Source of the DNA: JANXSF01 sp031394025
Lineage (GTDB): Bacteria; Acidobacteriota; Terriglobia; Bryobacterales; Bryobacteraceae
DNA: 17,931 bases
Direction of reading: 5' to 3'
Assembly: GCA_031394025.1 (NCBI GenBank)
Contig: JANMWO010000406.1
Coordinates: 1-17,931, forward strand
The notes below the pieces were generated by a model. It had not been told where the DNA came from, searched no databases, and saw only the letters and a list, made by a program, of their open reading frames with translations. Below, piece by piece: positions 1 to 6,898 of this stretch; the first letter of the stretch is position 1; each line of letters begins with the position of its first letter. The translations under genes were made by a program, and so were the position numbers.

Positions 1-75
<75 letters not shown>

Positions 76-97
76 TAGTTTCCGCTTCAATCTACAC

Positions 98-125
98 AAG
101 GTCGGGCAACCAGCCCGTAGACCTT
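98..125 (+). promoter_or_regulatory. Hairpin in the tRNA-Thr/tuf leader
   Basis: AAGGTC (98-103) and GGGC (104-107) pair with GCCC (113-116) and GACCTT (120-125). The loop is AACCA and a three-base GTA bulge interrupts the 3' arm. An alternative partner set, TCTAC (91-95) with GTAGA (117-121), cannot form together with the outer stem. No T-run follows, so this is not an intrinsic terminator. It ends eight bases before the tuf Shine-Dalgarno AGGAG (134-138). It could protect the 5' end of tuf mRNA after tRNA processing or affect initiation; both roles are inferred. Confidence 0.5.
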
Positions 126-143
126 AACATCGTAGGAGAACCC

Positions 144-1334
144 ATGGCTAAGGAAAAATTTGATCGATCCAAACCGCACGTAAACATCGGCACCATCGGC
201 CACATTGATCACGGCAAGACCACGCTCACGGCGGCGATCACCAAGACGCTGTCCAAGCATAACCCGAAGAACACTTTCCGCAGTTTCGATTCCATCGACA
301 ACGCGCCGGAAGAAAAGGCTCGTGGTATCACGATTGCCGCTTCCCACGTGGAATATGAAACAGCGAACCGACATTACGCCCACGTCGATTGCCCAGGCCA
401 CGCTGATTACATCAAGAACATGATCACCGGTGCAGCGCAAATGGACGGCGCGATTCTGGTTGTGGCGGCCACCGATGGCCCCATGCCGCAGACTCGCGAA
501 CATATCCTGCTGGCTCGCCAAGTAGGCGTTCCCTACATCGTGGTCGCTTTGAATAAAGTGGACATGGTGGACGATCCAGAACTGCTCGAACTGGTGGAAA
601 TGGAAGTTCGCGAACTGCTGACATCCTACGGTTTCCCTGGCGAAGATCTCCCTGTAGTTAAGGTGAGCGCGCTGGGTGGACTGAACGGGGAACCGCAGTG
701 GGAAAAGTCGATTGACGAGCTGATGGAAGCCGTCGATAAGTACGTCCCCATGCCTCCGCGCGACATTGAAAAGCCGTTCATCATGCCCATCGAAGACATT
801 TTCTCGATTCAGGGTCGTGGAACGGTGATCACCGGTCGGATTGAACGGGGAATCGTGAAGGTTGGCGAGGAATGTGAAATCGTCGGCTATACGGATACCA
901 AGAAAACAGTTGTGACCGGTGTGGAAATGTTCAAGAAGTTGCTGGACGAAGGTCGCGCTGGGGACAACGTTGGATTGTTGCTGCGCGGCATCGATAAAGA
1001 AGGCGTGGAACGCGGTCAGGTAATCGCCAAGCCGGGAACGATTAAGCCGTACAAAAAGTTCAAAGCAGAAGTTTATGTGTTGTCGAAAGAAGAAGGCGGA
1101 CGTCACACGCCGTTCTTCAACGGGTATCGTCCCCAGTTTTACTTCCGTACCACGGACGTGACTGGAGTGGCGCACCTGCCGGAAGGAACCGAAATGGTGA
1201 TGCCGGGCGATAACGTGCAGATGGTGATTGAACTGATTACACCGGTTGCCATGGATAAAGGTTTACGCTTCGCCATTCGCGAAGGTGGCCGAACGGTGGG
1301 CGCTGGAACTGTGTCAGAGATCATCACTACGTAG
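144..1334 (+). CDS. tuf: Elongation factor Tu
   Basis: EF-Tu (396 aa) is the GTPase that carries aminoacyl-tRNA to the ribosomal A site. The G motifs are present: P-loop GHIDHGKT (19-26), switch I RGITI (60-64), DCPGH (82-86, with catalytic His86), NKVD (137-140) and SAL (175-177). The beta-barrel domains 2 and 3 fill the rest and the length is normal. The ATG at 144 follows AGGAG at 134-138 and begins MAKEKF, the usual family start; the longer reading frame upstream runs back through the tRNA and is not used. Switch I reads GITIAASHVEYE where E. coli has GITINTSHVEYD, and the P-loop has Ile where Val is common. I recall such variants in Acidobacteriota. It sits 18 bases before rpsJ, with rpsL, rpsG and fusA not adjacent upstream. 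Confidence 0.98.
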   Translation: MAKEKFDRSKPHVNIGTIGHIDHGKTTLTAAITKTLSKHNPKNTFRSFDSIDNAPEEKARGITIAASHVEYETANRHYAHVDCPGHADYIKNMITGAAQMDGAILVVAATDGPMPQTREHILLARQVGVPYIVVALNKVDMVDDPELLELVEMEVRELLTSYGFPGEDLPVVKVSALGGLNGEPQWEKSIDELMEAVDKYVPMPPRDIEKPFIMPIEDIFSIQGRGTVITGRIERGIVKVGEECEIVGYTDTKKTVVTGVEMFKKLLDEGRAGDNVGLLLRGIDKEGVERGQVIAKPGTIKPYKKFKAEVYVLSKEEGGRHTPFFNGYRPQFYFRTTDVTGVAHLPEGTEMVMPGDNVQMVIELITPVAMDKGLRFAIREGGRTVGAGTVSEIITT

Positions 1335-1352
1335 GTTTCGAGAAACAAAAAC

Positions 1353-1682
1353 ATGTCTCTTAGAGAAAGCATTCGAATTCGGCTGAAAGCGTACGACCAT
1401 CGCATTTTGGATCAGTCCACGCAGGAAATTGTCGAAACAGCTAAACGGAGTGGGGCCACGGTAGCCGGGCCCATTCCACTGCCCACGATCATCAATAAAT
1501 ATTGCGTGTTGCGTTCGCCGCACGTGGATAAGAAGTCTCGTGAGCAGTTTGAAATCCGCACGCATAAACGGTTGCTTGATATTTTGGCACCGACTCAGGA
1601 TACGGTAGACGCGCTGATGAAGCTCGATTTGCCGGCCGGGGTCGATGTTGAGATCAAGGCGTTTGGCGGCGGGAAAAAGTAG
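1353..1682 (+). CDS. rpsJ: 30S ribosomal protein S10
   Basis: S10 (109 aa) is a small-subunit head protein that, as NusE, also joins NusB in transcription antitermination. The sequence has the family signature: IRIRLKAYDH near residue 7, then the GPIPLPT motif around residues 39-45 and SREQFEIRTHKR in the 3' half. Length is typical for the family (about 102-110). It begins 18 bases after tuf, with no strong Shine-Dalgarno between them apart from GAGAAA, so coupling to tuf translation is plausible. A 147-base gap separates it from rplC, which is unusually wide because rpsJ and rplC are normally close in S10 operons. Confidence 0.97.
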   Translation: MSLRESIRIRLKAYDHRILDQSTQEIVETAKRSGATVAGPIPLPTIINKYCVLRSPHVDKKSREQFEIRTHKRLLDILAPTQDTVDALMKLDLPAGVDVEIKAFGGGKK

Positions 1683-1829
1683 AGAACGTTTTTAGAAGTT
1701 GTAATGGTGCTAGCGAGTGTCGCGCCCGTCGTGGTAACTGAACGGGATTGGCAACAGAGTTGGATGTTTTGCAGTAGTTTTGCGAAGCGTCGGCGAGTCG
1801 AGCCTGTTATGAGTTAGTTAGAGGAAGAT
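1683..1829 (+). promoter_or_regulatory. Unassigned 147-base spacer between rpsJ and rplC
   Basis: This gap holds no convincing reading frame. Weak inverted repeats are GCGA/TCGC (1713-1716 with 1720-1723) and CCCGT/ACGGG (1725-1729 with 1742-1746). A poor promoter-like pair, TTGCGA (1780-1785) and TGTTAT (1805-1810), is spaced 19 bases apart. The rplC Shine-Dalgarno GAGGA is at 1821-1825. It could be a leader for the rplC-onward operon, but the sequence alone does not prove it. Confidence 0.25.
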
Positions 1830-2462
1830 ATGAGCCCAGGAATTCTAGGCAAGAAGATCGGCATGACCCAGGTGTTCCGCCCCGACGGGCAGGTAGTGCC
1901 TGTCACGTTGTTGAAGGCCGGACCCTGCGTTGTTACCCAACGCAAGACGCCCACCAGCGATGGCTATGATGCCATCCAGTTAGGCTTGATGGAGTATGTC
2001 AAGCCGTCGCGAATCAACAAGCCCATTGGCGGTCACCTGAAAAAGGCCAGCGCTGAAGGGGTGAAGTTTTTCCGTGAATTGCGTCTTCGCTCCGGCGATT
2101 CGGACATCAAACTGGGTGACCGGATTTTGGCCGAACATTTCAAGCCGAAAGACAAAGTAGATGTCATTGGCACCAGCAAGGGCAAGGGTTTCGCCGGTGT
2201 TATGAAACGTCATAACTTCAAGGGCGGCCCGGAAGGACATGGTTCCATGTTCAACCGCGCACCTGGTTCTATTGGTGCTTCCAGTTTTCCTTCCCGCGTT
2301 TTCAAGGGAACCCGTATGACCGGCCACATGGGTGTGGATCAGGTGACGGTGCGGAATCTGGAAATTGTGCAAGTAGATATTGAGGACAACGTGATCATGG
2401 TGAAAGGTGCAGTGCCTGGACCCAATGGCGGTTACGTGATCCTTCGGAGGGCGAAGCGCTAA
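1830..2462 (+). CDS. rplC: 50S ribosomal protein L3
   Basis: L3 (210 aa) is an early-assembly large-subunit protein that reaches the peptidyl transferase centre through a long loop. The sequence opens with the family motif GKKIGMTQVF at residues 7-16 and contains KGKGFAGVMKRHNFKGG and the HGS...PGSIG loop in the centre. Length is typical. The ATG at 1830 follows GAGGA (1821-1825). In the loop, PGSIG is followed by ASSFPSRVFKG; E. coli L3 has QNQTPG here, which includes the glutamine methylated by PrmB, so that site is absent, as in Gram-positive L3. The TAA stop lies within a hairpin. Confidence 0.97.
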   Translation: MSPGILGKKIGMTQVFRPDGQVVPVTLLKAGPCVVTQRKTPTSDGYDAIQLGLMEYVKPSRINKPIGGHLKKASAEGVKFFRELRLRSGDSDIKLGDRILAEHFKPKDKVDVIGTSKGKGFAGVMKRHNFKGGPEGHGSMFNRAPGSIGASSFPSRVFKGTRMTGHMGVDQVTVRNLEIVQVDIEDNVIMVKGAVPGPNGGYVILRRAKR

Positions 2463-2481
2463 GCCCCCAGGCTTAGAGCTT
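2454..2481 (+). promoter_or_regulatory. Hairpin across the rplC stop codon, before rplD
   Basis: CTAAGCC (2459-2465) pairs with GGCTTAG (2470-2476) around a CCCA loop (2466-2469). Beyond one G/A mismatch, AAGC (2454-2457) pairs with GCTT (2478-2481), giving an 11-pair interrupted stem. The TAA stop of rplC (2460-2462) is inside the 5' arm. No T-run follows, so it is not a terminator; a ribosome terminating rplC would melt it. It may tune rplC-to-rplD coupling, mark an RNA processing site or bind a ribosomal protein. Function is inferred. Confidence 0.45.
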
Positions 2482-2494
2482 ACAGGAAATTACG

Positions 2495-3118
2495 ATGCCC
2501 AAAGTAGACGTGATCGATCTCAACAATACGAAAGTCGGCGAAGTGGAATTAAGTGATGCTGTGTTTGGCGCACCAATTAATCAAGCTTTGTTGTATGAAG
2601 CGGTTCGAAATTTCATGGCGAACAAGCGACGGGGAACGGCGAAGACCAAGACTCGTCATGAAGTAGCCGGTTCCGGTAAGAAATTGTGGAAGCAGAAGGG
2701 AACGGGTCGGGCTCGTATGGGCTCCATTCGCAGCCCACTGTGGCGTCATGGTGGAACGACGCACGGCCCGCAACCTCGGGATTACTCGTATTCTTTGCCG
2801 AAGAAGATGCTGAAGGGCGCAATGTGCTCCGCTCTGACGGCTAAGTTACGCGACGGTGAACTGGCTGTGGTGAAAGAATTCGCGGTGGTTGACCACAAGT
2901 CAAAGACCATGCGCCTGATTCTGGATCGTCTCAACGCCAAGAAAACTGTACTTTTAGTCGAAAATGGCGAAAACAAGAATTTAACGCTGGGATCGCGCAA
3001 TTTGGAAGGTGTGACGCTGCTGGAAAGTAAAGATGTGAATCCTTACCACCTGTTGCGCGCCGCGAGAGTTGTGATGAGCGAAACCGCTGCCAAGCGTTTG
3101 TCGGAGGGTCTGGCATGA
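2495..3118 (+). CDS. rplD: 50S ribosomal protein L4
   Basis: L4 (207 aa) lines the peptide exit tunnel with its extended loop and in E. coli represses the S10 operon. The loop is visible as KTKTRHEVAGSGKKLWKQKG with GTGRARMGSIRSP at roughly residues 50-80, the part that reaches the tunnel constriction. The globular remainder and total length match the family. The ATG at 2495 follows AGGAAA a few bases upstream. The TGA stop overlaps the rplW start by four bases (ATGA), so the two are probably translationally coupled. Whether L4 autoregulates here is unknown; no E. coli-type S10 leader is recognisable. Confidence 0.97.
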   Translation: MPKVDVIDLNNTKVGEVELSDAVFGAPINQALLYEAVRNFMANKRRGTAKTKTRHEVAGSGKKLWKQKGTGRARMGSIRSPLWRHGGTTHGPQPRDYSYSLPKKMLKGAMCSALTAKLRDGELAVVKEFAVVDHKSKTMRLILDRLNAKKTVLLVENGENKNLTLGSRNLEGVTLLESKDVNPYHLLRAARVVMSETAAKRLSEGLA

Positions 3119-3405
3119 GTTCGATGTTAGATGTGTTAGTTCGCCCGGTTGTCACTGAAAAGGCGATGACTAAGAAAGAATCCGAAGCAACCTTGTGTTT
3201 TGAAGTAATGCCCACGGCGAACAAGATTCAAATCAAGAAAGCCGTAGAAAAGATGTTCAAAGTGAAAGTTGCTGTGGTCCGTACCTTGAATAACGAAGGT
3301 AAGCTGCGCCGCCGAGGCCGCTTTTCGGGATACCGTTCGGACTGGAAAAAGGCATACGTCACTTTGCAAGCCGGGCAGAAAATGCCTGAGTACGTGGAGC
3401 TCTAA
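3115..3405 (+). CDS. rplW: 50S ribosomal protein L23
   Basis: L23 (96 aa) sits at the tunnel exit and is the docking site for trigger factor and SRP. Family features are the opening DVLVRPVVTEKA, the central FEVMPTANKIQIKKAVEKMFKVKV helix-strand segment and NEGKLRRRGR followed by the DWKKAYVTL strand. Length is standard. It starts inside the rplD stop (ATGA) with GGAGGG just upstream in rplD (around 3104-3109), so it needs no separate leader. rplB begins two bases after its stop. Confidence 0.97.
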   Translation: MSSMLDVLVRPVVTEKAMTKKESEATLCFEVMPTANKIQIKKAVEKMFKVKVAVVRTLNNEGKLRRRGRFSGYRSDWKKAYVTLQAGQKMPEYVEL

Positions 3406-3407
3406 CC

Positions 3408-4238
3408 ATGGCAGTAAAAACGTTCCGACCCTTTACACCCAGTCGCCGCTACATGACCGTAGTGTCGCGCGAAAATCTTACCCGGCAGACTCCAGAAAAG
3501 TCGCTGACGGAAGGCAAAGCGCGCACCGGTGGCCGTAATAATACGGGCCAAACCACCTCACGATTCATTGGTGGTGGCCATAAGAAGTCTTACCGCATCA
3601 TCGATTTCAAGCGCAATAAGCCCGGTGTTCCGGCAGTTGTGGCGACGATTGAGTACGATCCGAATCGCACTTGCCGCATCGCTTTATTGAACTACGTGGA
3701 TGGCGAAAAGCGTTACATTCTGGCACCAGAGGGCATCACGGTGGGTCAGTCGATCCTTTCCGGTCCCACGGCTGACATCCTGGTTGGCAATGCGCTTCCT
3801 TTGAAGAACATTCCTCCTGGCACCATCATTCACAACATTGAGATGCGTCCGGGCAAGGGCGGCCAGATGGTGCGCACTGCTGGTGGATCGGCTCAGTTGG
3901 TTTCTCGTGAAGAGGGTCAGGCGCTGGTGAAGTTGCCATCGGGTGAAATTCGCCGCATTTCGGTGGATTGTTATGCCACGGTGGGCACGGTTGGAAACGC
4001 TGAACACGAAAATGAAAAGTTAGGAAAAGCAGGCCGTACGCGCTGGCTTGGCAAGCGTCCGCATAATCGCGGCGTGACGATGAACCCGGTAGATCACCCG
4101 CATGGTGGTGGTGAAGGTCGGACGTCGGGTGGCCGCCATCCTGTTACGCCTTGGGGTCAACCGACCCGCGGATTCAAAACCCGCAACAACAAGCGTACAG
4201 ACAGGTTTATTGCACAGCGTAAGGGCAAGAAGAAGTAA
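3408..4238 (+). CDS. rplB: 50S ribosomal protein L2
   Basis: L2 (276 aa) is a core large-subunit protein needed for subunit association and peptidyl transferase activity. The conserved pieces are the GRNNTGQTTSRFIGGGHK segment near residues 42-60, YRIIDFKRNK, the central SH3-like barrel, NIEMRPGKGGQ, and the C-terminal MNPVDHPHGGGEG motif around residue 230 that carries the histidine important for activity. Length is typical. ATG 3408 comes two bases after the rplW stop; GGAG at 3395-3398 lies inside rplW. Confidence 0.98.
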   Translation: MAVKTFRPFTPSRRYMTVVSRENLTRQTPEKSLTEGKARTGGRNNTGQTTSRFIGGGHKKSYRIIDFKRNKPGVPAVVATIEYDPNRTCRIALLNYVDGEKRYILAPEGITVGQSILSGPTADILVGNALPLKNIPPGTIIHNIEMRPGKGGQMVRTAGGSAQLVSREEGQALVKLPSGEIRRISVDCYATVGTVGNAEHENEKLGKAGRTRWLGKRPHNRGVTMNPVDHPHGGGEGRTSGGRHPVTPWGQPTRGFKTRNNKRTDRFIAQRKGKKK

Positions 4239-4255
4239 GAGGGTAACGAAACCAT

Positions 4256-4540
4256 ATGGGCCGTTCACTAAAAAAAGGACCTTTCACCGACACGCACATT
4301 GCGGCGAAGATCGACAAAGCTATCGCCACCAATGATAAACGTGTGGTGAAAACTTGGTCCCGTCGTTCGACGATTACGCCGGTGTTTGTTGGTATGACGA
4401 TCGCCGTGCACAACGGCAAGAAGTTTATTCCGGTGTATGTGACAGAAAACATGGTGGGCCACAAGTTGGGAGAATTTTCCCCGACGCGTACCTTCAAGGG
4501 TCACGTAGGCAAGGCGGAAAAAGGCGGTAAGCCCTCCTAG
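4256..4540 (+). CDS. rpsS: 30S ribosomal protein S19
   Basis: S19 (94 aa) is a small-subunit head protein next to S13 near the A-site finger bridge. It opens MGRSLKKGPF, then has WSRRSTITPVFVG (about 36-48), HNGKKFIPVYVTENMVGHKLGEF and the TRTFKGH ending that define the family. Length is typical. GAGGG at 4239-4243, 12 bases before the ATG, is the only Shine-Dalgarno candidate, a rather long spacing. It follows rplB by 17 bases, in normal S10 operon order. Confidence 0.97.
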   Translation: MGRSLKKGPFTDTHIAAKIDKAIATNDKRVVKTWSRRSTITPVFVGMTIAVHNGKKFIPVYVTENMVGHKLGEFSPTRTFKGHVGKAEKGGKPS

Positions 4541-4570
4541 TTTCAAGGAATTTGGGGGCGGAGTTCTCAC

Positions 4571-4909
4571 ATGACAGCAAGAGCCGAAGCACGATATATC
4601 CGGATGTCCGCACAGAAAGTGCGGCTGGTGATTGATTTGATTCGCGGTCGCAATGCGGGCGAAGCGATCACGATCCTGCGCACCACCAACAAGAAGATTG
4701 CACCAACAGTAGAAAAAGTTCTCCGTTCGGCCATTGCCAATGCGGGGAACAAGTCCGAGCACGTGGACGTTGATAAACTTTACGTCTCAGAAGCGTATGT
4801 AAATGAAGGCCCTCGCATGAAGCGAATTCGGCCGGCTCCAATGGGTCGGGCGTATCGTTACCAGCGACGGATATCGCACATTATCGTGTCGGTATCTGAG
4901 AAGGCATAG
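4571..4909 (+). CDS. rplV: 50S ribosomal protein L22
   Basis: L22 (112 aa) contacts all 23S domains and, with L4, forms the exit-tunnel constriction. It starts MTARAEARYIRMSAQKVRLV with the conserved SAQKVRLVIDLIRGR helix, then has the beta hairpin tip in the C-terminal half, including GPRMKRIRPAPMGRAYRYQRR at about residues 80-100, the family's best-known motif. Length is typical. GGCGGAG lies about 9 bases before the ATG. It continues the S10 order between rpsS and rpsC. Confidence 0.97.
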   Translation: MTARAEARYIRMSAQKVRLVIDLIRGRNAGEAITILRTTNKKIAPTVEKVLRSAIANAGNKSEHVDVDKLYVSEAYVNEGPRMKRIRPAPMGRAYRYQRRISHIIVSVSEKA

Positions 4910-4933
4910 GCAAAGCGGAGAAACGAGAATAGC

Positions 4934-5875
4934 ATGGGTCAGAAAGTACATCCCTACGGTTTCCGGTTAGGCGTCACGAAAACTTGGCGCTCCCGCTGGT
5001 TCGCCAAGGCCGACTACGCGAAATTACTGGAAGAAGACTTGAACTTGAAGGGCGCATTGCATTCGCGTCTGAAGTCGGCTGGCGTCAGTTCTATCGAAGT
5101 AGATCGTCCTGGGAACAAGCTACGGATCACGATCCGCACTTCCCGTCCCGGTATCATTATCGGACGCAAAGGCGCGGAAATTGAAAAGCTTAAGAGCGAT
5201 CTGAATAAGAAGACTGGTCGCGAAGTATTCATCGATATTCAGGAAGTACACAAGCCGGAACTGGATGCCCAGTTGGTGGCTGAATCGATTGCCCTGCAGT
5301 TAGAAAAGCGCGTGGCTTTTCGCCGGGCAATGCGCAAAGCTGTTGATTCGGCGCAGCGTTTCGGTTGCAAGGGAATCAAAGTCCGCGTATCGGGACGTTT
5401 GAATGGTGCGGAAATCGCTCGTAGCGAATGGTACTTGCATGGCCAACTGCCGCTGCACACCTTGCGCGCCGACATCGATTACGGTTTCGCCCAGGCCTAC
5501 ACGACTTACGGTGTCATCGGAATTAAAACATGGGTTTATAAGGGTGAAGTAATCCCTGAAGGACCTCGTCGGACGGGTGACCCGGAACCGCGTCGTCAAC
5601 CGCGTCGCGAACCACGTCCGGAGCGGACTGGGGAAAGAACGGGAGACCGTGGTGGGGATCGTGGCGACCGTCGCGGACCTCGGCCTGGAACCGATGGTCC
5701 GGTAGTCACTGCTGGAGCGCCGGTGCAAGCCGTCCCCAGTGATCTGCCCAAAGTAACTGCAGCGCCCCCGGCACCAGCAACTATGTTGCCGCCAATGGCG
5801 CAACCGCAACCGGCCTGGAAACAGGAAGAGGCCCCCAAGCCCGTTGAGGGAGGCGAGACGACCGAGAGCAAATAG
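4934..5875 (+). CDS. rpsC: 30S ribosomal protein S3 with a long C-terminal extension
   Basis: S3 (313 aa) sits at the mRNA entry pore and helps unwind mRNA. Residues 1-208 are ordinary: MGQKVHPYGFRLG start, KH domain with RPGIIIGRKGAEIEKL (the GXXG loop) near residues 71-87, and the C-terminal domain with RVSGRLNGAEIARSEW and GVIGIKTWVYKGE. The usual bacterial length is about 210-235. Here about 105 more residues follow (209-313): first a segment about one third arginine with RG, PR and ER repeats (to about residue 252), then a proline/alanine-rich stretch and an acidic end. The frame stays open with no sign of frameshift. The tail is probably disordered and may bind RNA at the ribosome surface; that is inference. 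Confidence 0.97.
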   Translation: MGQKVHPYGFRLGVTKTWRSRWFAKADYAKLLEEDLNLKGALHSRLKSAGVSSIEVDRPGNKLRITIRTSRPGIIIGRKGAEIEKLKSDLNKKTGREVFIDIQEVHKPELDAQLVAESIALQLEKRVAFRRAMRKAVDSAQRFGCKGIKVRVSGRLNGAEIARSEWYLHGQLPLHTLRADIDYGFAQAYTTYGVIGIKTWVYKGEVIPEGPRRTGDPEPRRQPRREPRPERTGERTGDRGGDRGDRRGPRPGTDGPVVTAGAPVQAVPSDLPKVTAAPPAPATMLPPMAQPQPAWKQEEAPKPVEGGETTESK

Positions 5876-5880
5876 CTCTT
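5864..5880 (+). promoter_or_regulatory. Short hairpin across the rpsC stop codon
   Basis: AGAGC (5865-5869) pairs with GCTCT (5875-5879) around the loop AAATA, and a G-T wobble (5864/5880) extends it. The TAG stop (5873-5875) spans loop and stem. It is short and has no T-run. It is listed because similar stop-codon hairpins recur in this cluster; alone it could be chance. Confidence 0.3.
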
Positions 5881-5914
5881 ATCGTTTTACGCCTGCAAAG
5901 GAGATTAGCACGCT

Positions 5915-6331
5915 ATGTTGATGCCAAAGAAGGTAAAATACCGTAAGCAGCAGCGCGGCCGCATGAAGGGCAAAGCTTGGCGCGGTTCCTCCATTTCTTT
6001 TGGTGACTTTGGTTTGAAGGCGATGGACAGAGGTTGGGTGACGTCGCGTCAGATTGAAGCAGCTCGTATTGCAATGACCCGCTACATCAAGCGCGGTGGT
6101 AAAGTTTGGATCCGGTTGTTTCCCGATAAGCCGATCACCAAGAAGCCCGCTGAAACCCGTATGGGTAAGGGTAAAGGTGCTCCGGAAGAGTGGGTTTGTG
6201 TAGTGCGTCCGGGCAAGATTTTGTTTGAAATGGAAGGCGTATCGCTGGAAATTGCTAAAGAGGCATTTCGTTTGGCGGCCCAAAAGCTTCCCATGTTGTG
6301 TAAAGTGATATCGCGTGATGAGCACGTATAG
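5915..6331 (+). CDS. rplP: 50S ribosomal protein L16
   Basis: L16 (138 aa) helps position A-site tRNA and organises the 23S core. It begins MLMPKKVKYRKQQRGRMKG, the standard family start, then has ARIAMTRYIKRGGKVWIRLFPDKP (about residues 49-72) and RMGKGKGAPE, where the arginine hydroxylated in E. coli L16 is retained. I chose ATG 5915 rather than 5921 because ML.PK is typical and AAGGAG (5898-5903) is 11 bases away instead of 17. Length is normal. Confidence 0.97.
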   Translation: MLMPKKVKYRKQQRGRMKGKAWRGSSISFGDFGLKAMDRGWVTSRQIEAARIAMTRYIKRGGKVWIRLFPDKPITKKPAETRMGKGKGAPEEWVCVVRPGKILFEMEGVSLEIAKEAFRLAAQKLPMLCKVISRDEHV

Positions 6332-6352
6332 TAGGGATTAAGGAATTTCGTC

Positions 6353-6544
6353 ATGACTGCGGCAAAACTTCGCGAATCGGATGTGGCTGAACTGGAAAAG
6401 AGTTTGGTGGATATGTCCGAACAAATGCATAGCCTACGGTTCCGTTTGACCATGGGTCAGACCGAGGGTCTGAAGAAACTGCGGGAGTTGAAGCGCGACC
6501 GTGCGCGGGCGCTCACCATCTTGCAGGAAAGGAATAAGAAATAA
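6353..6544 (+). CDS. rpmC: 50S ribosomal protein L29
   Basis: L29 (63 aa) is a two-helix protein at the tunnel exit beside L23. The sequence has the LRESDVAELEKSL first helix and the LRFRLTMGQTEGLKKLRELKRDRAR turn and second helix characteristic of the family, and ends in basic residues. AAGGAA lies about eight bases upstream of the ATG. Only one base separates its TAA stop from the rpsQ start, suggesting coupling. Confidence 0.96.
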   Translation: MTAAKLRESDVAELEKSLVDMSEQMHSLRFRLTMGQTEGLKKLRELKRDRARALTILQERNKK

Positions 6545-6545
6545 G

Positions 6546-6830
6546 ATGGCAGAGTCGGCAGCAAAACCTAATAAGCAGGAAAAAGTGGGCGAAGTGGTGT
6601 CCACGAAGATGGCGAAAACGATCGTCATTGAAGTCACTCGCCGGGTGCAGCACCCGCAGTATCGTCGGGTGGTGAAACACCGCAAAAAGTTTTACGCTCA
6701 CGATGAAGAAGGCACGGCGCAGACGGGCGATATTGTCCGCATTGTGGAAAGTCGGCCCTTGAGCAAGCTGAAGCGTTGGACATTGGCGGAAGTGGTGCGC
6801 AAGGCAGTGGTTGTGAGCGACACCGTTTAG
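6546..6830 (+). CDS. rpsQ: 30S ribosomal protein S17
   Basis: S17 (94 aa) is an OB-fold primary 16S-binding protein of the small-subunit body. Signatures are GEVVSTKMAKTIVIEV (about 16-31), HPQYRRVVKHRKKFYAHDE and DIVRIVESRPLSKLKRW. The reading frame is open further upstream inside rpmC, but MAESAAK at 6546 is chosen because it directly follows the rpmC stop, with AGGAAAGGAAT about 10-20 bases upstream, and gives the usual length with only a short non-conserved N-terminal stretch. This is the last gene of the S10 block; 68 bases separate it from rplN. Confidence 0.96.
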   Translation: MAESAAKPNKQEKVGEVVSTKMAKTIVIEVTRRVQHPQYRRVVKHRKKFYAHDEEGTAQTGDIVRIVESRPLSKLKRWTLAEVVRKAVVVSDTV

Positions 6831-6898
6831 CCGTTTGGTTTGAAAAGCTCGGATTTAGAAATGATTTTGGGATTGGATAGGAAAAGGGAGCACCGGTC

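Noticed and set aside
87..1175. A 362-residue open frame on the minus strand over tuf
   Set aside because: Shadow of a highly conserved gene. Its translation is rich in residues expected from antisense reading and has no recognisable domain. The same applies to the long minus-strand frames over secY (11099-11863) and map/infA/rpmJ (12997-13863).
1780..1810. TTGCGA ... TGTTAT as a promoter for rplC
   Set aside because: Spacing of 19 and a weak -10 in an AT-poor region; kept only as part of the unassigned spacer.
6501..6545. Longer S17 start at 6501
   Set aside because: It would overlap rpmC by 44 bases and add residues not in the family; ATG 6546 fits the length and spacing.
6840..6868. TTGAAA before rplN as a promoter for the spc block
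   Set aside because: No acceptable -10 at 15-19 bases: the candidates TGATTT and GATTTT match poorly. A spc promoter is plausible but not shown here.
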